This document shows, in pieces, positions 56,800-64,000 of a stretch of 64,000 nucleotides of DNA (its first letter is position 1; every line of letters starts with the position of its first letter). Source of the DNA: Adineta ricciae (lineage: Eukaryota > Rotifera > Eurotatoria > Adinetida > Adinetidae). The DNA lies in the NCBI GenBank assembly GCA_905250025.1, contig CAJNOJ010000376.1, positions 1 to 64,000 of the forward strand, written 5' to 3'. The position numbers were made by a program, and so were the translations under genes. Below the pieces are notes generated by a model. The model ran no database searches. It had not been told where the DNA came from and saw only the letters and a list, made by a program, of their open reading frames with translations.

Positions 56800-58188
56800 C
56801 GCATGTAATAAGCAGCAATAATATGTGGAAAATGCCGTTTGTTTTCGGTTTATATAAGTTTGGCATGACTCAATGTGTGAAATTTGGCTTAACTGTTAAA
56901 AGAAAAGGCTTATCTATTACCAACTAAAAGCAGAAAGAAAAAAAACTGATAAAAATAAATTTCTTTTTAAAAGAAAAGAAAATACATTCAAATATACACT
57001 TAAGATTTCTTTGGTCGTTCAGTCATCTTTCGTTAATATCTGTGCGCTGTTAGATGAGGGCGTGGATGATGTTAAAAAGTTATGATTGGAATTGATGGAG
57101 CGTATTAAGTTTTATTTGGAGCCAGTGTGATTAGTGTATCTGGTAGCCGAAAGCCAATGTGACGCGCAGGAAAAATAGCACATCTTGTAGAACATATTTT
57201 TCTCTATCGATCTGCCTGTATAACGAAATAGACTATTGATTTTATTTTTTGGAAGTGATAAGTCCTCATGCAGTATGCCATGAGGATTCCGACTATCCCA
57301 TGGTGAAATATCGATGGTTTTTCGATAGACAGTCGACTTTTCGTTTTCAGCAAAATTCGAAAAACGAAAATTGGTGCTCTTATTACTTGACCTATATCTT
57401 CTCGAAAGAAAACCCAAAACGAAAAAATTTTACAGCAAAATGCTCAGCGTAAAAAGCTCTACACACCCTGCAAGTCTCATGAAAGTCGGAGAAGGTCGTC
57501 GAATCCGCTCGTGGTTTCTCATGGGCGTGCCCTGAAGTTAGATGACGAAAAGGAGACCTGTTAAAGGCGATCTACTCCAGAAGAATCGATTAAAATCAGA
57601 TTTATCTTTTCTTTACATGGGTGTTCGATGCTTCATCATTTGATCGCATTTATTAACTTTGAATGCAAATCCATTGATGAATATGATTTGATTTGGTTCC
57701 AGGAACATAGAAATTATACAAGATATCCATGAAACTTTTGCCACTAGAACAAGTATTCGTAAGCATTTATACTTGTGTACAAATAGAAACAGACGAGAGA
57801 ATTCATTTGTAACACACCAGAATAGTGCATGTATCCATTTAAATATAAAATGAGCTTAGAATGCGGGTAAAATCGGGTATTTCAGGCTCGTCACATAAGA
57901 ATAAATGAAGAATAGCATCCATCATTGTTCTGATGAAGGTTTGTTATGATAAAAGTGAAAAGCATTGAAATTATATCGCATAAATTTTTATCTGCTTTTC
58001 TGATGATGCAAGAATAGCTACTTCCTTCGTTGTTATGACAAATAATATTTACACTTGTAAATGTTCTCATTCTGCGAAATGTTTCCAGCCAGTAAAATGA
58101 GTCATATGCGTCATGTTGGTTTTTTCTCGTCCACAGAAACTCTCTATAAAATGTGGCACCCTGCTCTACTTCACACCATTCGATACAA
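56800..58188. other. Intergenic, nothing recognised
   Basis: Separates the minus-strand F-box ORF from the plus-strand oxygenase. Contains no supported gene; frames at 57112-57452 and 58061-58267 lack family features. Confidence 0.45.
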
Positions 58189-58962
58189 ATGGAAAACGAT
58201 TCGTGTTACATTGTCGACTGTTCCAATGAGAATAGCTCACTTTTTGCTGAATTACGAGACGAATTAATCAAGAATGGGTATGTGAAAGTGAAATGTGAAA
58301 ATCTGCCGGACGGTGACTGCGACAAGGCTTGTCTGAATACAATTGCGGCCGTGGGTGGTGTATGTTGTCCATATGACGATGATTCCGAGTCATTCATCTG
58401 GCCCGTGAAAGTACTCGAACTCGATTCGCCTGAATCGCATTTGCAAGCTTCGCAACTTGACCGAGAACTAGTCCTTCACACAGACTGTTCTTATGAGCAC
58501 GATGCACCCCATTTCGTTGCTCTCTATGTCGTTCAATGTGATCGCAGCGAACGTGGCGGCAAATTTCAGATGGTACGCACACAAGAAATTATCGATAAAT
58601 TATCGCCGGAAACTAAACGTCTGTTACGTGATGAAACATACAAGATTAATGTTCCACCAGATTTTCGTAAAGGCAACACCGAATATATACGTGGTTCGAT
58701 TTTATTGAACGGCGAGAAACACATTCGATATCGCCGTGATATTATCGATAAAAGTCGTTTGAAAGAAGAATCAGCAGAGAAACAAGCAGCAATAGCTGAA
58801 CTCAACTCAATTATTCTCTCTGAAAACCAGCTGCACGTGTTTCAGCCCAAGTTAGAAAATAACATGATGGTTCTCTTCGATAATCGTCGTTTTCTACATG
58901 GCCGAACGAAAATTCAAGATCTTGAACGATATCTGCTGCGTGTTCGTTTTAATTTAAGTTAA
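58189..58962 (+). CDS. TauD/TfdA (clavaminate-synthase-like) Fe(II)/2-oxoglutarate dioxygenase
   Basis: ATG at 58189 (MENDSCYIVD) gives 257 aa in one exon. An in-frame GTG upstream is not used in eukaryotes. The facial triad is visible: H97 and D99 in LVLHTDCSYEHD, and H237 in RRFLHGRTKIQD, with the 2-oxoglutarate-binding arginine in YLLRVRF. Other landmarks: YVKVKCENLPDGDC near the N-terminus, PHFVALYVVQCDRSERGGKF, and HIRYRRDIID. The enzyme would couple 2-oxoglutarate decarboxylation to hydroxylation of a small substrate; substrate unknown. The closest style is bacterial clavaminate-synthase-like proteins, hence possible transfer. Followed 157 bp later by the DUF3431-like gene in the same direction. 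Confidence 0.8.
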   Translation: MENDSCYIVDCSNENSSLFAELRDELIKNGYVKVKCENLPDGDCDKACLNTIAAVGGVCCPYDDDSESFIWPVKVLELDSPESHLQASQLDRELVLHTDCSYEHDAPHFVALYVVQCDRSERGGKFQMVRTQEIIDKLSPETKRLLRDETYKINVPPDFRKGNTEYIRGSILLNGEKHIRYRRDIIDKSRLKEESAEKQAAIAELNSIILSENQLHVFQPKLENNMMVLFDNRRFLHGRTKIQDLERYLLRVRFNLS

Positions 58963-59119
58963 CTTTTTTGCACGTACAAACTAGTTATGACTACTGAAAA
59001 TCAATAAACATTTCTTTTCTGTTTGCTCTGGTAATAAACAATAACGTGAATGCAAAGAACGAAAAAAAATCCTTCGACGCGTCGTAGGTTGAGAAAAAAA
59101 TTTGTTCTATCAAAACTAA

Positions 59120-60171
59120 ATGATTGGATTGAAAACTCGGTGGGTTGAATTCTAAATTGCTCACGTGTCTCACTTTAACCAACTTTGCTTATATTTAGTA
59201 AAATCAGACTCTTCATCTTTTTCGCTGTATGTATCGGTATTTTCCTAGTTACATTTGTCATCACAAAGAACTCTAAAAGATTGCTTTGTAACGTCGTTGA
59301 AAATTCAATTTCAAATGCAAGTCAAACCAAATGGAAGAAGAATAGACTCGTTATCGTTCCAGCGATATTCTTAGAAATCGATTGGGGAAGGCCACTGACT
59401 TGGCCTCCTTGGTTAATCGATGGTCTTGATTTATTTAATAAGAATCATTCACGACCGTATGACATTTATTTATATCAACGCATCGATTCAAGTTCCAGAG
59501 CACCTTTCAATTGGCCCTATTGTCGAAATGTCCATGAAGAAACAGGTGTTTATTTAAAGTTTATCTACGACTTTTATCATGATTTACCTGATAAGATGTT
59601 ATTTGTACACGGCGAACCGGAGCGGCATTCTGTTTCTCCGATTCAAGCAGCGCATTGTGTTCGTGACGACGTCTTTTACACAAGCGTGAATACAGTTTGG
59701 TGGGGAAAACGACATTGGACGGCGCCAAATCCTGATCCTATTGATAATATAACGCTACTATATAAGTGTGCAAAGCGCCTCTTGAGATTGTTTGGCTTTG
59801 ACAGTGAAGCTCAATTAAATCCGACAAACAAGAAGCCGGAGGATTCGAGTATTTATTCAACCATGTGTTGTGCACAATTTTACGTCAGAAAAGAACGTAT
59901 CCATCATTACACATACGAACAATGGTCCGCAGCTTACAATGCCAGTCTGGAACCTTACTGTACGTCGCCACTCGATCGTCAAATTCCAAGAAAACCTGGA
60001 GTGAAATCGTTTGGAAGTAGTTTCGAATTTCTTTGGCACATCATTCTTGGACTTGAATCATCCGATATGCCCGAACCGAAAGCAAAGACAACTTCCGATC
60101 TGTGTCATCTATTTCGTTCGTCATGTGCTGGAACTCTATGTAACACCGCGTTCACTAGAAATATATTCTAG
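59120..60171 (+). CDS. DUF3431-like type II membrane protein (330 aa)
   Basis: A 20-bp first exon 59120-59139 (MIGLKT) and a 59-bp GT-AG intron lead to exon 59199-60171; the joined codon gives Arg and a classic type II anchor: basic MIGLKTRKIR, then LFIFFAVCIGIFLVTFVI. The lumenal part has IVPAIFLEIDWG, NVHEETGVYLKFIYDFYHD, LPDKMLFVHGEPERHS, FYTSVNTVWWGK and MCCAQFYVRKERIHHYTYE, the order seen in DUF3431 proteins of fungi (glycosyltransferase-like, function undetermined). Predicted Golgi/ER resident. Exon 1 is inferred from phase and anchor logic. Confidence 0.6.
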
Positions 60172-60504
60172 TATTATGTATTGTATGGCTGAGAGTGTTT
60201 TTTTTTTAATTTTTATTTTGTTAATCATTTTTTGACAAAAAAGATCGGCACTGCTTACCATTGTTGCTTTCTCTTTGTTATCGACAAAATCCTCATATCA
60301 GTAACTGTTGTTGCATCTCGATCAAAAAAAAGAACATTTGCTGCGATAGGAAAAAGGCAACGAATCTAGCTAATAATACCAAATGTCTATGCCATATGTT
60401 GAATCAGCACGGAAATGCTGAAATGAATTTTATACTGATTACATGAAAGTCATTCCTTTTCAGTGCAATTTGAAAAAAGCCTATTCACACATACCCTGAA
60501 AGGT
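60172..60504. other. Short intergenic region
   Basis: Upstream of the LDLa/EGF gene; T-rich run at 60197-60230. Nothing else recognised. Confidence 0.4.
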
Positions 60505-63500
60505 ATGGAGATTCTGCATCTTTTGATATTTTTTACATTATTCAAGGGATCTATTGCGCAACAATCGATATATCATTCTCATCAACCCGTATTATCCACT
60601 TTCGGATTCCATTGTCTTTATGCTTATTTGATTGATGATGAACAGTATCGTGGTACCACTACCGACATAACTTATCATCTCATTCCGTACTGTCGACGAC
60701 CAGCTGACGACGAAGAATTGAAATCCGAGTTCTCCGCGATTTCATCCAGCAATATGTATAACAGCATAACGTTTCATGATTTATACAAGAGTAATGTCAC
60801 CGTGGAACAATTACTTCATTGGAAAGCACCGATCGATCTAATTGAACATTATCTAGCGAAAAGTACAGACTCAACGACCGTGTTTTACAACTGTTCTTTG
60901 CCATGGTTTGGTTCTAGATGTCAATACAGGTTTGCAAACGAATCAGCGTCATCATTTAGTGACATTGTTCGACTAAATTTCTTGACGCGATTACCCATTT
61001 TCGACGGAGCTCCAACTGATTTCGACGTTGGCACATGCTATCCGTTTTTACCGAAATGTTTTCCTAAACCTATACCGGTCTGTCTCGATTGGCGTCAGAT
61101 TTGTGATGGAAACGTTGATTGTGCTAACGGTGACGATGAACAATATTGTGAAGCACTAGAAACGAATGAATGCCCCAACGACAGTTATAGATGTCACTAT
61201 AGTGGTGAATGTGTGTCCTTCACATTCGTACAAGATGAACGCAATAATGCTGAGTGTCTTGATGGAACTGATGAAACAGAAATCTATACGGATGCTAGTG
61301 ATAGTCTTGGAATTTTATGTTATACGGTCCCAACGTTTCGGTGTGAGGAACGTACTAGTCGCTTTCCACATTCTTTTCAATGTGGCGACGGCCAATATAT
61401 TCCCTTTCATCGGATTGATTCATTACTAACTACCGAATGTCGTAATGGTCGACATATACGATTCACACGACATGGCGGCGATGTATCTTTGAGTATTCTG
61501 AATGAAGTTCTGAAGCAGTTTTATAACTCTACATTGAGCTCAATGATGCTCATTCTCAATCAAACGCTGACAGATCCGCACGCAGTGTATTCGATCATTG
61601 CGTGTCCATCTCCTGGTAGCAAATGTTTATCAAAATGGTTTTTCAAAGCTCTATTACCCCCAATATTTTCTACATTCTACTTTCTCTACCTACCCGATCG
61701 ATTATTTCAAGATTTCTATTATGTTGTTGATCCAGACTTCATTTGTGTTCGCACAGAAAAGTGTCCTGGATTGATCAGACATGCTACAGATATTGGGTTA
61801 AATAGCGTTGGACTCGCTTGTAGCTCTATCGATCAGCTGCTGAACGAGTCGTTAATCAGTACAGGAATAGTACACATAGCTTTGCGTGAACTATTGAGTT
61901 ATTGTTCAACAGCTGCAAACGAGCAAACATGCTCTCATTCTTCACTCTTTTACTGTCCATTATCAAAGAAATGTATTTCAAAACACCGCCTTGCTGACGG
62001 TATCTCCGATTGCTTTTTCAATGAGGATGAAACATATTCAGCGTGTCAATTTAATGACTTACAACGATTTATTTGTACATCTGAACCAAACAAATGCTTG
62101 TCACCAATAGCATTATTTAACGGTAGAAAGGAGTGCAGAGATGGAGAAGATGAGTTGAATGAACATCAACGAGATGTTCTCAATGGATACGTGCCAGTTA
62201 GTCTTGTATGTGATAATAAACTTCATCCATTGTTACAAAGCGCAAACGAAACCGATGAAACCAATTGTGAACTTTGGCCATGTAGTAATCCTTATACGCA
62301 GTGTGATGGTTATCAACATTGTCGGAATCTTTCGGATGAATACAACTGTCCTCGAATGCAATATACCATAAGTGAAGACAAATGTTCTAAAACAATACTT
62401 ACAGGTCTATTTTGTAAGCGAATACTAAATTTAATGGAAGAAAAATTCAATGCCGAAATAATCTATACTGAACATAACGACTCTCTGCAAAATATTACAA
62501 ATAAGAACGTCACAAAGTGTCCTCCACTACCTACATGTTTCACTCTGCATACAATATGTAACTTCTATTCACCATCGACGTCAACTATCAATCCATGTAT
62601 GACAACAGATACACTCTTCTGTTTCTGGGAGCATTTATACTGGGGATCAATATTTAAAACACATATTTGTCCTTTCAGTTTGTCCAGTGTTAATACTAAA
62701 GCACAGAAAGAATCGTTCTTCACGCCATCACGCATGGGTAATTTTCCATCACTATCGACAACAACAACGTCCAAGAAAAATCGCTCGAATATCGAATCGC
62801 CAACTAAGATTTCACCACCAAACAGAAACTTTGAAAACTGGTACTGTAATCGAGGGATTCTCGTTTGGTTCAATCATAGTCAATCCAGAAAGTGTTTCTG
62901 CTCGCCAAGCTACTTCGGTGATCGATGCCAATGGCAAAATCAACGTGTGAGTTTAACGTTACAACTAGAATATCGCACCGATGCTTTTATCAACATTGTG
63001 TTTCAACTTGTTATCATGCTTCTCGACGAACAACGACGAATTACATCGTATCACGAACAGATCCTCTATATTCCAAAGCAAGACTGTGGCAGAAAATATA
63101 ATATTTATTTACTCTATCCAACGAAACCAAAGAACCTTTCTGCAAACTACTTTATACATATCGATGTGTTCAACAAAATCACATTGACATATTTAGCCAG
63201 TTGGCATTTACCTATTCCTTTTCCATTTCTACCAGTCAATCGAATTGCAAGTCGCTTCTTCATACCAACTGCATCGATCATTTCTAAACCGTGTCCTTTA
63301 GTCTGTGGTGAACATGGTCAATGCGTTCAATATGCGAATGGAAATCGCTTGTACTTTTGTCAATGCGAACAAGGATATTCTGGTTTATCATGTGATATAA
63401 AGCATCAGTGCACTTGTTCATCTAACTCTATTTGTCTTTCTTCATCGATTTGTGTTTGTCCAGTGACTCAATTCGGTCCAAGATGTTATCTCAATCGTTC

Positions 63501-64000
63501 CATCTGTCGAACAAATCCATGTCAAAATCATGGCGAGTGTGTGCCTGTTGACGATCGAATTGAATTCAACAAGTTTATCTGTTTATGCAAACAGAATTTC
63601 TACGGACCGGTATGTGAATATCACAAAAATCGAATTGATATTCAATTTGACAACAACAAACTCAATCTCATGCCATTTATCTACATCCATTTCATCACCG
63701 CTTCTGAATTTCAGCCTCATCAACAAACAACACAATTGAAAAAGATAAATATTGCACAGAATTTTGTCACAGTTTATGCCAGCTACTCATTTCATCTCGC
63801 ATTCATCGAATTGCCTGATCGTACATATTACTTAATCATATCGAAAGAGAAATCCATCGATGCCGAACATATTCAAACAAATGTAGTGATGAATCATCGA
63901 TGTCCGAATCTCACTCAATTAACAAATTCAACTTTTGCCAATGACTTATTTCTTCATCGTGTAAAGTTTTACCCTCTATTATGTCAACAGAATCAAAATC
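60505..64000 (+). CDS. Large LDLa/EGF receptor ectodomain (partial, runs off window)
   Basis: ATG at 60505 with signal peptide MEILHLLIFFTLFKGSIAQQ; the frame stays open for over 1160 codons to the window end without an intron. An LDL-receptor class A module at about residues 178-215 (VCLDWRQICDGNVDCANGDD) is followed by degenerate LDLa-like Cys units (CPNDSYRCHYSGECV; FYCPLSKKCISKHRLADGIS; WPCSNPYTQCDGYQHCRNLS). EGF modules lie at about 925-1040 (CGEHGQCVQYANGN, FCQCEQGYSGLSCD, CRTNPCQNHGECV, FICLCKQNFYGPVCE), then a beta-rich region. In bdelloids such ectodomains often end in a 7TM domain, which would lie beyond the window (inference). Probable cell-surface adhesion or signalling receptor. 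Confidence 0.88.
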   Translation, partial: MEILHLLIFFTLFKGSIAQQSIYHSHQPVLSTFGFHCLYAYLIDDEQYRGTTTDITYHLIPYCRRPADDEELKSEFSAISSSNMYNSITFHDLYKSNVTVEQLLHWKAPIDLIEHYLAKSTDSTTVFYNCSLPWFGSRCQYRFANESASSFSDIVRLNFLTRLPIFDGAPTDFDVGTCYPFLPKCFPKPIPVCLDWRQICDGNVDCANGDDEQYCEALETNECPNDSYRCHYSGECVSFTFVQDERNNAECLDGTDETEIYTDASDSLGILCYTVPTFRCEERTSRFPHSFQCGDGQYIPFHRIDSLLTTECRNGRHIRFTRHGGDVSLSILNEVLKQFYNSTLSSMMLILNQTLTDPHAVYSIIACPSPGSKCLSKWFFKALLPPIFSTFYFLYLPDRLFQDFYYVVDPDFICVRTEKCPGLIRHATDIGLNSVGLACSSIDQLLNESLISTGIVHIALRELLSYCSTAANEQTCSHSSLFYCPLSKKCISKHRLADGISDCFFNEDETYSACQFNDLQRFICTSEPNKCLSPIALFNGRKECRDGEDELNEHQRDVLNGYVPVSLVCDNKLHPLLQSANETDETNCELWPCSNPYTQCDGYQHCRNLSDEYNCPRMQYTISEDKCSKTILTGLFCKRILNLMEEKFNAEIIYTEHNDSLQNITNKNVTKCPPLPTCFTLHTICNFYSPSTSTINPCMTTDTLFCFWEHLYWGSIFKTHICPFSLSSVNTKAQKESFFTPSRMGNFPSLSTTTTSKKNRSNIESPTKISPPNRNFENWYCNRGILVWFNHSQSRKCFCSPSYFGDRCQWQNQRVSLTLQLEYRTDAFINIVFQLVIMLLDEQRRITSYHEQILYIPKQDCGRKYNIYLLYPTKPKNLSANYFIHIDVFNKITLTYLASWHLPIPFPFLPVNRIASRFFIPTASIISKPCPLVCGEHGQCVQYANGNRLYFCQCEQGYSGLSCDIKHQCTCSSNSICLSSSICVCPVTQFGPRCYLNRSICRTNPCQNHGECVPVDDRIEFNKFICLCKQNFYGPVCEYHKNRIDIQFDNNKLNLMPFIYIHFITASEFQPHQQTTQLKKINIAQNFVTVYASYSFHLAFIELPDRTYYLIISKEKSIDAEHIQTNVVMNHRCPNLTQLTNSTFANDLFLHRVKFYPLLCQQNQN

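Noticed and set aside
58061-58267. Alternative upstream start for the TauD-like gene and an overlapping frame
   Set aside because: The longer version uses a GTG start; the ATG at 58189 is the first usable eukaryotic start and fits the family N-terminus.
1-64000. CRISPR arrays, prokaryotic operons, ribosome-binding sites, rRNA
   Set aside because: None seen; spliced genes and animal domain families show this is eukaryotic nuclear DNA.

Overview
The window looks like nuclear DNA of a bdelloid rotifer (Adineta/Rotaria type). This is inferred from: AT-rich sequence; compact genes with GT-AG introns, many only 50-90 bp; gene families I associate with bdelloids (divergent 7TM receptors, NHL-repeat surface proteins, LDLa/EGF receptors, two-TM cysteine-rich proteins, arginine ADP-ribosyltransferases); several enzymes with a bacterial or fungal flavour (secreted intradiol dioxygenase, GH43, TauD/clavaminate-synthase-like oxygenase, DAO-type FAD oxidoreductase); and very many short transposon remnants. 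No operons, CRISPR arrays or rRNA were seen.

Layout. 1-820: secreted intradiol dioxygenase copy A, cut by the window start, in a block of about 1.5 kb repeated in direct orientation at 48587-50096. 1.5-8 kb: repeat-rich, with a KDZ/CxC-type transposase-like relic, a hAT element with perfect 16-bp TIRs and an 8-bp TSD, telomere-like TGTGGG tracts and a large foldback. 8-21.3 kb: a 3.4-3.7 kb block present twice (8000-11441, 17579-21260), each copy with one 7TM receptor and one broken ADP-ribosyltransferase. Between the copies are a truncated GH43, a complete 8-exon SLC5 sodium symporter (11967-14123), a second hAT-type element (1115 bp) and a 79-bp hAT-type micro-element inside an ORF. 20419-20518 is an assembly gap.

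23.0-29.7 kb: one six-exon gene for a secreted/membrane NHL-repeat protein (about 1230 aa), whose two neighbouring NHL exons share a near-identical tract of about 600 bp. 30.3-31.5 kb: a dead mariner with TIRs and TA target site. 33.3-35.2 kb: a 1.8 kb element with 16-bp TIRs, containing GC-rich palindromes and a nested short element. 36.5-45.4 kb: three tandem paralogs of a two-TM, cysteine-rich extracellular protein; the first has a 2.9 kb intron filled with repeats. 46.4-47.7 kb: scrambled transposon-protein relics.

48.4-49.4 kb: complete intradiol dioxygenase copy B. 50.5-50.8 kb: a PHD-finger exon. 53.2-54.9 kb: FAD oxidoreductase. 55.1-56.8 kb: F-box/LRR-like ORF broken by a single in-frame TAG. 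58.2-60.2 kb: TauD-like oxygenase and a DUF3431-like type II membrane protein. 60.5 kb to the end: large LDLa/EGF receptor ectodomain, open at the window edge.

The genes do not form one pathway. The common theme is surface/secreted and horizontally acquired-looking enzyme genes embedded in accessory DNA shaped by duplication, probable gene conversion and DNA-transposon insertion. All splice sites and family calls were read by eye; no search was run.
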